DNA of 64,000 nucleotides. Origin: Sialis fuliginosa (taxonomy: Eukaryota; Arthropoda; Insecta; Megaloptera; Sialidae). The stretch lies in assembly GCA_961205875.1 (NCBI GenBank), contig OY540818.1, positions 13,304,761-13,368,760 of the forward strand, in the 5' to 3' direction. Below, one piece after another: positions 35,800 through 48,580 of this stretch; the first letter of the stretch is position 1; each line of letters begins with the position of its first letter. Made by a program: the position numbers and the translations under genes. The notes below the pieces were generated by a model. The model searched no databases and was not told the DNA's origin. It saw only the letters and a program-made list of their open reading frames with translations.

Positions 35800-38770
35800 A
35801 CGTGTACTTATCTAAATTGTGGTTTATATGTTTTAGCGGGCTTATTTAATTACATATCATGTTTTCGATATATTTCCGTTTCCTTAGCATTTTTTTATCG
35901 TAAATGTAGTTTATCTCGATTAAAAAATGTGAGCATGTATATTTATTAGATATAAATATTTTCATTTTATTACACATAGGTATGTTCTTTATCACATATG
36001 AATGTACATTGTTGATAATTTAATTTGTGTTTATAAAAATGATTTCAATTTTAAATCGGTTATTTACAAATGATTATAAACATGTTATCTATAAATATAC
36101 ATACACATGTACTATACGTGTTACCAAAAGTCAGTACATGCATTAAAAACCCATAAATTCATAGCACAAATAGATAAACATATATCTTCCTAACCATTCT
36201 TTTGGAACCCCTTTCAGTACATATTTAAAATAAACCTTTATATGAAACATGCAGCCAGACATTTCGCATATTTATTGTTCATTTAGAGCAAACGTGACGG
36301 GTTGGTGTATTTATTGCCTTACACTGAACAACATTATAGGATATATATGCAGAAACTCATTTTTATATCAAATGTAACCAACCACGATGTTTGCGAGCAA
36401 TAAAATTTAATGTAGATTGTGACATCGCGAATGAAAATTTTAATATTTTTGTACCTACTTTATGAATGTATATACCCAATACAATATGTAAATTCACATG
36501 TATTCATAATACATATGAAAAAAAGTCATGACTTTTTTTAAACCAAAAAACTCTAATAATGATATACATACATATATAATATATATGATTATAATTTTAA
36601 ATAGTTTTAATCAAATTCCAATTTATACAATTTATATTGAACATTTATATCTATGTTAAATCCTAGGGGTAGGGGTGGTGTCGAAGGAGCAAACTACCCC
36701 CTTATCAAAAGATATAATTGCATATTTTAATTTAAAAAATTATAAAAGTTTACGTTAAAGTATAATTTAGATTAAACATCAAAAAAATCACTTATAACTA
36801 GTGGTGAGCTATACAATTTTTAACAAAGGGCTCGCTCATAATTAAATACTGTCTACAATCCCCCCCCCTCCATCTCCAATTCGGATTAGACTCTAGATTC
36901 AAAATTGTTATCTCTGATTTATACATTGTTACTAGGCTTACTGATGAAACTATTAAATAATGGTTATAGCAAACGTACTGAAATTCTACAAAATTACTTA
37001 TTTATCTGCTATATTTTTATCAACGAATTTAAAATATCGTTTTTAATTTTATTACAAAAATATCAAATTGTGTTATTAGTATTCAAAAAAATTTAATATC
37101 ACCTGAAAATTTATGTGGTATTTAGATCACCAATATATTATACAGCGAAATCGTAACACGAATGAAGATATAAAATAGTTTTTAAAAGGACATAAATCAC
37201 CTCACTGTTTGTGTTAACCAAGACTGGAGACATTATTGCAGGTTCGCACCACCACAATATCCTTGTTACCCGTGTTATATTCATACAGGCGCGTTCACTC
37301 TACATTGGTAAATAAAACACAAAACATAACATAAAAAGTTTTAACGTTATGTATAATATATTAACTTGTAAATAAAGGGTAGATACTGAAAATGTTTATA
37401 AGCAACAGTAATTGACCATAATTAATATAATCATTTAGGAGTCGCAAAATGACATTTAATTATACAAAATTATCAATTTCATTTTTTAGTTGATGGTGCA
37501 TATTGGTTATTTTTCGAAAGGGGTCCGAGACGAAAACTAAATTTGGAATTACAACTAACATTTTTAAAGTACTGAAATTTAAATGTTAAATAAATAAATA
37601 AACGATTCGGATCGGAGATGAAAACAATGACAAAAATTTGTGAAATATAAATATAATATATAAATTTTAGAAGTTTGGAGACGCCTGAGTCTGCTGGGTT
37701 CAAGACGAATGTCTCCTTTGCTCGTATGATTACCCAATACTGTAATAAATATCAAATCGGAATGTCCTCCTTCGCGAAGAAAAAAATAATATAAAATATT
37801 TTACAACGCAAATTTTATCACAAACAAAGTCGTTTAAAATAATATGTTATTTTGTATTTTTAATCTAGAAATAATATATCAAACCTATTAAATATTTTAC
37901 AATAAATATGTATTACAATTTTAACGATTTAAAAATTATTTTAAACAATTTTTAACCTTGTAGACATTTTTAGAAAAAATATTATTGTGTAAAAATAATC
38001 TTTATCGGTTTACTCCCACTTATTTAATATCACTATTACGTTAAGATCAATTTAACACAAATGAAATGTAAAAATAACTCACAGAAATATTTACAACTTG
38101 AAAGGCCAATGCCCAGTAACCTTACATTACTTATATTACATATGTGACTCCAGTTTATTCCGGATAAAGAAACTAAGAAGCACGTATTATGTTTATTTCA
38201 ACTTATGATGATCTACGATTGAAATATGTGCATAAAAATATTAGACATACTAAATTGACTATAAGTTTTAATAAAATTTTTATTGTCAATGAAATACATA
38301 TATTAGGGGACAGGAGATGCAATAGGACTTTCCAGAAATAATATTAGTTTGCTGTAGGTTTGATTTCAATTGAAATCAACTGGTCTCTTAATTGTTTTAT
38401 ATAACTTGTTTATGAATTAAACTCAAATAACTTCTTACCAAATCGATGTATGTTTATTTTAGTACTAGCTATTTAAAGCACTAAACTTACAATTATAGAT
38501 TAACTTGAAACTTCTGTACATAATATATGATATAAATGTCTACTTCCAAGTATCATTGAGGTATTTGTTAACTTATATAAATTGATATCTTACTCTGTAC
38601 TATGCTATTTATATATTTACTTATAATTAACCCCATTTATAGAGTTATAAATGAAACAAAGGTTTTCAGAAATCAAAATCAAAGTTTAATCACTGATAAA
38701 AAATATTTGTACGAAGATTAGTGTTGTTTAAACAATATTTTTCTTTTGACTTGTTATTTCGTAACAAGTT
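35800..38770. other. AT-rich stretch
   Basis: Nothing recognised apart from short runs (c-rich at 36861-36869) and a small complex patch at 37215-37315 (caagactggagacattattg, ttcgcaccaccacaatatcc, ggcgcgttcactctacattg). No gene. Confidence 0.45.
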
Positions 38771-38773
38771 TAA

Positions 38774-39080
38774 TGTCCGGTATTATAAAGGAGCTAGCAA
38801 AATTTGTTAGCTAGAAAGCACTTTCAAATGGGGTATTAATTCTGTACTAGTATCTATGGATTAGCTATGGAATTTAGAGAAGTTGGCATCTTTCACCGTA
38901 CAAAATAATTTTTATAATATCGCCACTGTTTTAATACCGTTGGTATTTATCTACAACGCGTGCGCAAAACTTGTCAAAGTCTTCAACAAACTCCAAAAGA
39001 ACTGTCATATAAGTTTGATATCTCATTTGAAAAGTGCTTACTAGCTAGCAAATTTGCTAGCTCCTTTATAATACCAGACA
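38774..39080. mobile_element. 307-bp MITE, family M copy 1
   Basis: The left end TGTCCGGTATTATAAAGGAG continues CTAGCAAA-type; the right end mirrors it (ctcctttataataccagaca). The arms are about 58 bp and include gctagaaagcactttcaaatg. Flanking taa on both sides would fit a 3-bp target duplication (PIF/Harbinger-like), though the edge is uncertain. The interior block aactgtcatataagtttgat recurs in the related copy at 57258. Confidence 0.75.
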
Positions 39081-39289
39081 TAAAATTCATAAATTAAAAA
39101 AGGTCATACAAATCAAAAGTTTATTTATTAGTATAAATTATTCTATAATTAAAAAAAATACTATTATTGTTAATTTACCCAATATGTATTTTGAATATAA
39201 AATTGAAAATAAGCTAAATAAAGGCATACATATCCACATTCTTCAAAATCCACCCCACATTTAAAAATCCCACACATGATAGGAACACG

Positions 39290-39515
39290 AGGCAAGGCAA
39301 TAGAAATCTGTCCACATCCACCCACACACTAGATCTAGAGAATACACAACAATACGTGTGCTGGTGCGGACACGTTCCCAGCAGGACGACCGCTGAGTGC
39401 GGTCATCACGAGGTCACGCTGGCGTCGCGCGTGAGACTCCCCCACGCTTTTAACAGAGCTTTTCTCTAGCCATTCGCTTGCAGAATACGCGTTTGTCGTA
39501 CGCGGCGATCGACCA
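39290..39515. promoter_or_regulatory. CpG-rich island, candidate promoter or 5' exon
   Basis: About 220 bp with the strongest CpG density right of the ham exon (gctggtgcggacacgttccc, aggacgaccgctgagtgcgg, cgctggcgtcgcgcgtgag, gtcgtacgcggcgatcgac). It includes the imperfect hairpin gaccgctgagtgcggtc. A minus-strand ATG at about 39402 opens a 23-codon frame, which proves nothing alone. The position, about 12 kb 5' of the first visible ham exon, suits a promoter. Inference only. Confidence 0.4.
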
Positions 39516-39587
39516 ATTTCTATGTTATCTTATTGTTTTACGTGCTCAAAATAGATGATTATTTAATTGTTACGTATGAAGAAGTGT

Positions 39588-39649
39588 ATGAGACAGGGCT
39601 GGCCAATCTGCGGCCCACGACGCTCTTATGTGCGGCCCGCTGTCTCATA
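39588..39649. mobile_element. Small hAT-like end / hairpin
   Basis: gagacagggctggccaatct and gcggcccacgacgctc recall the cagggctggccaacctgcgg end of hAT elements. The segment is also a short hairpin: atgagacag at the left and ctgtctcat at the right (about 39639-39647). It is either a minimal deletion derivative or a solo end. Confidence 0.4.
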
Positions 39650-39654
39650 TGAAC

Positions 39655-41490
39655 AAATTATGTTTTTTAATGTTTATTTTAATTATCAGGTGTTTAAAAT
39701 ATTGTTCTATTTATGTGACTTAACTACTCATTTTAATTGATAATTTTGTTTTATAATATAATACAAAAATGAAGATATTTACAAGGAAAACAAATCTTTG
39801 GCGAAGGCAATCCTTATTTTATCTATAACGAAAACAATATTATCTTAATATAGGAATATTATATATATTATATATTATATTAATATTTTTTCTTGCTTTA
39901 AGTAACTTAACTTTGCAGCATTTATTTATTTTAAATGTAACGTATAACAAAACAAAAATAAATATTTACTGTAACAATTATACTAAATGAAACTTTTTTT
40001 TATTTAAAATTTTAGTAGGTACAATTTAAACGTACGTGCAAGTTTACATGTGTTTCTGAAATGAAACTTTCAGTTAAAAAATCCAAACACATTTACAAAG
40101 ATATATCTCCTTTATAAAGTTATTGAATCAGAACCTACGCTGTGCGTGACAGATTTGAAAAATGGCTGTAGAGAAATTTTCTTTTATAAATTTCTTCTGA
40201 TGTATTGCAGACGACTAAAGGAAATCATTTTTATAAAAAATACATTTCAAGACTGTTATATGATCCCTTAAGAACATTCTTTTTCCTTCTTTCCAGGACA
40301 ATGAGAAAAATATACAATAATAAAAATAATTACATATATTTATTTATTTATAAAAAACAACATTTTATTAAATCTTACGCCAAAAACTAGTCAATCGAAA
40401 AATACGAAATACATAATATAAATCGAAATGTAAAAACATTCTATAGAATTTTGTTGACAAAATCGAAGAAATTGGCAGTTTACCTGCGATTTAATGCTAA
40501 ATGACACAAAAGGGTTAGTTTTGATTCCCGTATCTTTTGGTATCTAAATAAACCCTAATCACGGTTTCACGGTGGTTGACTGTAAGGTACAGAAGGGTTG
40601 ATCGTAAAGTGTATGTTCGCGTATATAGATAATGAAATTTGTGTGAAAAAATCCTTTTTTTAGAATAACTCTTTTTTGGAAATCACAGATGTTGCAAATA
40701 TTGGAAGGGTGTTAAATTAAAATATCAACCGTGTGAAATTTTAAAGAAAAGGGTAAAATCAGTGTCGTGGTTGCCGTTTGGTAAAGGGTATACGTTTTTT
40801 TATAAAGAAAGTGTAAAAAGGGAGATAAGGCGTGATGATCATGCATTTTAACAGACAAAAAGATCAAATTGGATAAGAATTGACTTGTAATGGTATGTTT
40901 TATGAAAGGTGTGATAAGTTTGTTAAAAAACCATAAATTTAAACTAATCATCGATACCTACTTTTTCTCACAAAAATTCAGATAACCTTTTTATATATTT
41001 ATTTATTAAGTACTTATATAAAATATGAATTCAATTGATTTCTTATATATGTAAGTACATTTAAAAAAAATTTAGGAGTGCCGAGTACTCGTGCTGTAAT
41101 GTATAAACATGTGTTTAGCATTTGTTTCGCTCATTAAAATGATCTGTGATAAATGTAATATTTAAATCTAAATATTGATTTTTATATTATACCTACTTTA
41201 TGCCGTTGTTACTAAGCTAGTATTTTATATAAAAATCTCATCAAGTCGGGGAGGATTGTCCCGTATTTACCTGTGTAAAGTTAAACGGAAACAATCTGAT
41301 GAAACATTACGATTTTCTAAACAAAACGATAATTTACATCGGTAGTAAAAAAATTAAAAAAAAAATTCACATGCACCCTTTATCGTATGACTTTTCATAC
41401 GTTGCTCTATATATTTTATATAATATTCGCATCATCGTCCTCATTCAAAACCTACCTTTTCACACACACTGAAAAAAAAATGAATCAAAT
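39655..41490. other. AT-rich stretch
   Basis: No gene. A moderately complex area at 40480-40960 (aaagggttagttttgattcc, cacggtttcacggtggttga, gtgtcgtggttgccgtttgg) carries a 79-codon minus frame of low complexity, not supported as coding. Confidence 0.4.
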
Positions 41491-41494
41491 ATAC

Positions 41495-41690
41495 AAAACC
41501 CAATCGCACAGTGGTTCCATCTCTCGCTGCGCTTCAGTACTACACAAATGTCTTGCAGAGACATGACTCGCGACATGCGGTCTTTAACTTTTCGACAACG
41601 AGTTTTTGTATTCTCGGCAATTCATGCGGCGATGGATCGTTATTCAAATCATCAGTGGTGTAGAGACGTTGCAAGCCCCAAGCTATTACT
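41495..41690. promoter_or_regulatory. GC-richer island, candidate regulatory element
   Basis: Complex, repeat-free block: cacagtggttccatctctcg, ctgcgcttcagtactacac, gagacatgactcgcgacatg, cattcatgcggcgatggatc-like. It includes two partially mirrored pieces (gcagagacatgactcgcgac). No open frame of note. Confidence 0.3.
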
Positions 41691-41959
41691 AATTACCCAG
41701 CACTACTAAATATCGTTAATACGATTTCAGTAGTTTGTATGTTATGTGTTAACATATTGTTATGTTCTGCATATTTTTATTTATCAAAAAAAATATGTTC
41801 TTGTATAGGTTAACATTTTTGTAACGTATTTATTGATTATTTGCAATATTTGCTACTCTTATTATAAAATTAAACCAGGGCATGTAGTAAAATTATTTTT
41901 AGGAATTACATATGTACCGTGAACGGATTTTTTTTTGTCCATTGTACTAAAAAAAGACG

Positions 41960-42000
41960 AATAAGTGCGATTAGAACTCGCGCCCTGAGGGTTTCGTACC
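41960..42000 (-). repeat. tRNA-like box-B fragment
   Basis: The minus strand reads ACCCTCAGGGCGCGAGTTCT followed by AATCGC, reminiscent of the variable/T-arm of a tRNA (box-B GAGTTCTAATCGC). No box A is found at the proper spacing. A remnant at most. Confidence 0.25.
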
Positions 42001-42050
42001 GTTTTATAAAATTTAATTTTTGACAATAGTTAGTTACGTAGACAATGGAC

Positions 42051-42325
42051 CAGGGCCGTAACCAGAGGCTCGGGGGTCTCGGGGCAGCAGGTGAATTGAA
42101 TCGTTGATATCTTGTGGGCAACAAATGGTAGAACTACATTCTTTTTTGTAAATTTTTTATTTATTATGCGATGGCATTACAGATAATTTTATAAATGTAT
42201 TAAACAAATTTTTTTTTAGTTTTGTTTTTGAAAAATTTTCTCCGTGTTGAATTAAAATGAGTTTAACTCAAAATTTTTTAAATCCGATTTCGTAAAAAAT
42301 ACTTTCCTTTTTCAGAGGCCCCCTC
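42051..42325. mobile_element. hAT-like non-autonomous element, partial
   Basis: The left end cagggccgtaaccagaggct is a good hAT-type tip and is followed by cgggggtctcggggcagcag. A mirrored gaggccccctc near 42315-42325 may be the inner part of the right arm. Related to 5742-5946, where the same left and right tips occur. The right tip is not seen here. Confidence 0.45.
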
Positions 42326-42329
42326 ATGT

Positions 42330-43115
42330 TTTATATTATACATATACAATAAATTGTTACAAAACAAAATAATAAATATTATCGATAATTGATAAATATT
42401 TGAAAATGATACTGAAAAGAGTGTGCAAATAATTTTTTTACAATTTTAGTTTATTTATTAATTATTTTTTTGTGTAGGTACTGACTTTATTGAAAAATAT
42501 CATATTATATAATAAACCGAGTTTTTAGATTAATTTTTCAATAACCAATAATCCATTGATGAAAAATAGATTTGTTTTAAATAGTCAATATTCTATAGTA
42601 AACAGTTGTTGTTTTTGTAACTGATTCATATTTGTCGCATTGAATTTGGAACTTTTGTTTTAAAATAAAATAATTGTTAATAGTTGTATTGTTATCCATA
42701 CGTATTCATCAAAACCGCATTAAAAATTCTTTATGATTGTCAATATTAAAATTTTTACCCTCAAAACCAAACATTTTCTATAGTTACGTTATATATGTAC
42801 ATATATTATATTGTTCTACATTTTTCTAGCTGTACATCAAATATGATGTTTTTGAAAAATTAAAACTTTAAAAAATTACAATAATAACAAAAAAGAATAA
42901 TTGTATTAACATAATATTGTTATTATATTTTCTATATTTAAAATGTGTTAAATCTAAACAGAAAATTATTTTATGATTTACAAACAACACTTTTTTGAAA
43001 TATGTATCTACAATTATAATTTCACAATGTTTTAATTTCATATTTTATAATACGCGGTAGCAAAAATATACGAATATTTTTAAGGATATTTTTGGAAAAA
43101 TAAAAAAAAGCAATC
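42330..43115. other. AT-rich stretch, nothing recognised
   Basis: Low-complexity AT-rich DNA; no open frame or repeat structure stands out. Confidence 0.5.
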
Positions 43116-43119
43116 GAAT

Positions 43120-43490
43120 GAAATTTTGAGGGTTTATTGTATACATGTCTCAAAACATATAATTTTTTTTAATGAAATATAAAACAAAATGCTGGCTCTA
43201 GACTTTGTTCATTATTTACATGATTTTTTCCATCGATGTACACATGATTATTAAAAAATATCGATTTTTGCAAATTTTCTATCACTTTGAACAAAAAATC
43301 GTATGTACTTCGATGTTAAAGCTATCTAAGAGATTACAGTTGAAATTCCAAGTCGATCGGATGGAAAATGGCCAAGATACATTTTCCACAGTTTTTATAA
43401 ACGTGGTTTCGATAACAATGAGTTTAAAGTTTGGAAACTGTTTTACTACATACAAACGCCGACGTTAGTTTCGATTTTTTTTCGAGAGTA
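43120..43490 (+). repeat. Probable dispersed repeat fragment
   Basis: Sequence such as ctatcactttgaacaaaaaa, gaaattccaagtcgatcgga and aacgccgacgttagtttcga has the style of insect dispersed elements. An 87-codon frame runs through without recognisable domains. No second copy was found in the window, so this is a weak call. Confidence 0.3.
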
Positions 43491-43839
43491 TATCGGTTTG
43501 GCGGTTTTCGGTTGTTTATTTTGCTTCTTTTTTAGCTTGAGACTGATTTACAGTGCTACCATATACTCATAATCATTTATTTTTCACCACTTTCACCATC
43601 CAGGTTGTTTCATTCGTTCAAAGACAGTTTGGAAAGTAAGCTCTAAAAATTAAAATTAATTCCTGTTGAATATCATTTTTCAAGATGTTTATACATCATT
43701 TAAGCCAATAAAAAAATTTATTAAATACATTATAGATGTAACCCCTTAAGACAAAATAGGTATCGAATCTAACCAAGTTATCTTAGATTGGAAACGTAAC
43801 TCCCCACCCCACATAGTCGTTCTGTATAACGGGAATTGT

Positions 43840-44115
43840 AAAGTACACATTGCATTTCAAACAGATATGACTTTGGCGCGCGCATTCGCATTTCCGGCAG
43901 ACAGCGAATCCAGGATATGAAGAATAGACTTCCGCGCACCTTTGTCCTGTTGCCCATTGTTGCGCCAGCACAAAGCCGCCTCAGATATACGCTTCTTTAC
44001 ATATGTGTACATGTTACGTCATTGTCTAAGCTGATGGGCGGTCCTCATTATTGTAAACATAATCATACAGTTCTGGTCTTGCTTGCTTGGGGATGTCTTG
44101 ACTTGAAGAACGTTG
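43840..44115. promoter_or_regulatory. GC-richer island, candidate regulatory element
   Basis: Complex block including ttggcgcgcgcattcgcatt, ccggcagacagcgaatccag, cttccgcgcacctttgtcct, tgcgccagcacaaagccgcc and agctgatgggcggtcctcat. Overlapping frames of 62 and 67 codons on both strands are not convincing genes. It is a constrained-element or promoter candidate. Confidence 0.3.
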
Positions 44116-44119
44116 TTTG

Positions 44120-46025
44120 AGCTATTGTATTAGATTTTGGACGTTAGAAGTGTGTCATTTTTTATAGTTTATGGATTGAGTTACTGTTTGAAAAACGGTA
44201 ATTTGTATTACACTATTTAGCTTGGAAGTACTTTAATGTTTTAGTTGTATAAATATTTTTTTATAATAATTCTATAGTTATTTAAACTTGTAGATGCGCT
44301 GAATGAACGATTTTTGTTTTGTTTTCTTTCTAGTTGTCATGGTTACAACATATACAAAGTTAAGATTTATCTCCAGAATTTGTTGCATATTTAGTAAAAA
44401 AAACTTTGTAGTAACACATAGTGAATAGAGCAAACTAAATTATTTTAGTTTCTAACTTTGAATAGCTGTTTTAATCTCTCCTAGAATTGATTTCAAAATA
44501 TACCAATTAAAGGCCAAAATAAATAGCTTTTGGGTTTAGACCAAAGCGATTGGTAAATCCTTGGATTGTCTAGGAATGGCCACGTTTCGTCCTTTCACTA
44601 TAACATATAAGTACATTGGTAAAAGAAAAAATTATTCCAAGATAAAGAAAGATTAAAATATGTCCAAATTAATTCGATATAGATAAATAATTTTTTTTGT
44701 AAATTTATTCGCTTGTAATTTCGAACAGTTAATTCGTTTATATCTATTTTTCAAAAGTTATTACTGTAATGTCAAAATACACTTGATTAAAATAGCCACA
44801 GTTTCAAAGAACAAAAATAATTAGTTCATAAAATAAGACCTGTCAAATTTGCTATAAATTTTTAATTCGCAGCGATGGTCGTAAGTGAGCTAACTAACAT
44901 TAAACATGCTAAGTAATTAACTGAACGTATATTTTCAGATACAATCACCTATGTATGTCTGTCTATTGTTGGGACAAATCCAATTTTCATAATAAACTAT
45001 TTATTCTTTATGATCTATAAACATTATTTCAGTCAATAGTTATTAGCTATCTAAAATTAGTTTGCAATTATTGGATTCTTAAACAATTATTATCAAAGAT
45101 CGTGTATTTATTTATATATACTTTATACTTATACTTCAAAATTAAGTTCGTGTCATGCTTATTATACATATATACGTTTCCTCTCAAAGAGAGTTAAAAT
45201 CAGATAATTCATTTTGAAAATAACAGCTAATTAGTTTCAACATTTTCCCGTAGGACACCCTGTACATACATTCGTGTTTACATATTTTTTTATATTTACG
45301 TTTTGATATTGAACGTCCTAAAATAATATATTGTCCCAATTTAAACTTTATTTGATTAGTTTTAGTTTATAACTAAATAAAAATATATTTCCTGCATTAT
45401 TATTATTATTGTTTACGATAAAATTTACGCTTGGTTAGATATAAGTACGTTATAATATATTAAAATTAATTTTGAAAATAATATAAAAATATTTAATTTT
45501 ATTTCATCATGATAAAATTAAAATTAAAATTAAATTATGAAGAAAATTAAAATTTAATCCGGTTAAAAAAATATTTATGGTATTATCACACAATTGCAAT
45601 GTCAATTTACACTATCTAAACAAATCTCAAATATTGATACACCGCAACAAAAAACAAGTACGAACAAAAAAGGTAAAAACAAATTTACACGTGTAAAAAA
45701 ATCCAACAAACCGAATAAACAATAAAAATTTATTTTTTGCTGTTTCCACAAAAAAACATGACGTGGAATTTAACACACACAATGCGAATTAAAACCAATA
45801 TAAAAACATGCAATACTTTCAAATAAAATCACATGATACAGCACATGTTAATAAAAACACGATAATTTTACAGACTCAGTGTACATGGAAAAAAAGTTAA
45901 ATTTCATCTCGTAGTGAATGTGTTAAACAAACGTAAAATAATACGCAGGAACATCGTAACGGCAAAATGGCACAACCCTCGAAATGCTGTAGGCGTATTG
46001 ACTGAATAGACAGTAGGTTTCGCGT
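44120..46025. other. AT-rich stretch
   Basis: No gene, element or strong motif cluster is recognised. Confidence 0.5.
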
Positions 46026-46029
46026 AACA

Positions 46030-46250
46030 ATATGCAGTCTGTGTATATTGTATTAAATATTAAACGTTGTGGCAAATTACAATCATATTACTGTGTGCAA
46101 CAAAGCTCATGGTGCGTTTATCAGTGTACAGCTAAAGTGCCGGAGGCCGGAGTCCGCGCGCCGCATTGCCCGGATTGGTTTTACACACACATAGTCGAGG
46201 ATGAAGTTTGTACAAGTCACTGTCAATATTGTATCTTGCTTTTGTGATGT
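46030..46250. promoter_or_regulatory. GC-richer island, candidate regulatory element or exon
   Basis: Contains cagctaaagtgccggaggcc, ggagtccgcgcgccgcattg and cccggattggttttacacac. A 71-codon plus-strand frame covers it (Cys-rich: KRCGKLQSYYCVQQSSWCVY), but it shows no known domain, signal or intron context. Composition suggests constraint; function unknown. Confidence 0.3.
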
Positions 46251-46919
46251 TGTGATATAATTAAAAACCTATTCGTACCTTCTAGCTCGGATTTTCGTAC
46301 GCAAACGTGGATTATTTTAGTTATTTGAATAGCCGTTTTTCGAATGAATGTTTATAACTGCTAAAATTTACTTTATTGAGAGATTTATAGTTTTTAACTT
46401 TTACTCTATGTTTAAAATTATTAACTGTTGAATTTTTATTATAAGTTTCTCCTCGAGATATTCTAGAAAAAAGCCATTGTTTATATTTTTCATTTCTCGA
46501 GGATTTTAATTCTGAAATATTTGTTAATTTCTAGATTTTATTTTTAACGTTATTACAAGTATTTTTAAGCGAATAAAATAATAAAAATCCTGCGAAGAAT
46601 TTGTTTACCTCAACCATATATTTACTTAAAATCCAATTCGACTTTGCTGAAAATGTGTAACAAATTTCATCACTGTGGAATTTAAAAACTACAATACCTG
46701 AACTAAATAATTACCTACTTTGTTTAGTTAGTTATATTTACTATTTTATGCCGTTTGATTTGCTTAGTATGATGTAAAATAAAATAAGTAACCTATAAAA
46801 ATAATTAAAAAGACAAATATTATTGGTATCTGCTGATATCGCAAATAAAATATAATAAAATATTGTTATAATATAAAAATTTAAAAAGTGTAAAAATATT
46901 TTCTACATTTACACAGCAA

Positions 46920-47165
46920 TTCCCTTTCTTATTTCTCGGTAGTCATCAGACAACCGTTTTTATGTTTTGAATGACATAATAGTGGTACGAATGCGATTTT
47001 ATTTTTAATGGAAGAGCCAGTGTTTAAGGGTGAAAGGTTGCGAAGGGCGCAACACAAGACGTTGGGTTTGAGTGTGTAGTAATTGTTAGTAAGGGTGAGA
47101 GTTGTACAAGCTGCAAACAACTCCCGCTATCACCGGATTTATAAGGCAGGCGAGTCATGACATAA
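46920..47165. promoter_or_regulatory. Motif-dense block, candidate enhancer
   Basis: Complex sequence with tcggtagtcatcagacaacc, gttgcgaagggcgcaacac (hairpin gttgcg/cgcaac), caagctgcaaacaactcccg and ggcaggcgagtcatgacata (AP-1-like gagtcatg). A 63-codon minus-strand frame here is not recognisable. The 5' position relative to ham fits a distal regulatory element. Confidence 0.3.
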
Positions 47166-47834
47166 ACATTATCAAATTATACTGTGTAAATTTATCTATA
47201 CGCTTGTATTTTTGAAATTTGTTTTTTAATTTATGTTAATGTGAAGAAAATAAATATTTATGAAATTATTATAATCTAGTATTTATGCCACTTTACTTGC
47301 ATCTACATCACTGTCATTGATTATCTTTAGAATATTTTTTAATTTTTATTAGAAAATATCAACTTTAAATTTTTTTATAACAGAAATAATTTTCTCTTAT
47401 TTAATCGTTGATAAAAAATTTTTTTAACACAATAAATATTTTTTTATTCACATTTGAAACAACTTAAAAAAAAGATTTTGGAATAAGAACATTATGTGCT
47501 GACATGAAAAGATGGCCGGTCTAAGCATTGTTACAAACTATAATATATGTATATATGAACCTGATTTTGTATATTTAATAATTATTTTTAGGTTTTTAAT
47601 CTTTAAAGATGAAATATAGTATATAGTAATAAACAAATTTATGAAGATGAAAATTACATCTAAATATAATGTAGAAATACATAGGTAATGCAAATACAAA
47701 AATTTTAAAATAAAAAAAAATAGTTTCCATAAAATACATACATTTAAAATAGACTTTTAAAAAACTACTAAAATAAAACTGAGAAAAAGTAAACAACGAT
47801 AATGTCTGTAAAATCCTCACGAACTATGGCAAGA

Positions 47835-47945
47835 TCACATTCGAAGATTCAAACGGACGTTCTTTCTGAATCCGAGACATCTCTTGGGATTCGAACAACG
47901 GACAAACGAAATCGAGAAATCTACGCTATCAGATTATTGAGTTCA
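47835..47945 (-). repeat. tRNA-like fragment
   Basis: The minus strand reads GTCCGTTGTTCGAATCCCAA, where GTTCGAATCCC is a good box B. CTGATAGCGTAGATTTCTCG precedes it, a poor box A. The T-arm-like part GTTCGAATC is intact but the cloverleaf is not. It is similar in kind to the tRNA-like pieces at 14050 and 49430. Confidence 0.3.
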
Positions 47946-48469
47946 GTTGGTTATTTAAAGCTAGGATATATATTGACATTGAATATTGATTAATGTACAT
48001 CTGTGTGTAACATTACATTGAATTGTAATATATGTATTAATATAATTTATAATAATATTATTTGTTATCTTATTTTGTATAAAAATGTATTGTCTTATTT
48101 TCATATATTATATTATAGCATACATATAGTTATAATGAAACCTATTTCTTTATTCGATTGATTGTGAAGTTTGTAAGTATAGGATGGTATTTCAAATTGT
48201 GGTTTATTGTTGAACATAATCAATTATATATGGCAAAAGCATATTAATAAACATTATTTCCAAATATATATACATGTAAAGAAAATCCAAAAGTAGATAA
48301 CCAACAAATTCTATTAAATAATTGAGTTTTGCATGTATTAAAAAATGTACAATTAATATTTTCTAATAGAAACCATATAGAAATCGAATGCAATTGTAAA
48401 ATATACGTATTAAGATGATTATATTACCTGCGTTTTAACATAGATCATTAAGTTACATGTGACCTCATC

Positions 48470-48505
48470 GATTGTAAAATACACGCGGGCGAAGCCACGG
48501 AGAAA
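48470..48505 (+). repeat. Tail fragment of family K-type repeat
   Basis: aaaatacacgcgggcgaagc followed by cacgg matches the gcgaagccgcgggcacagc tail seen at 56430 and 61940. Nothing of the body is left. Confidence 0.4.
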
Positions 48506-48580
48506 TTATAGTTATATTCATAACATGGCTAACATTATTTTTATTTCATTTTAAATGTATTGTCTGGAATTTATAGTTCA

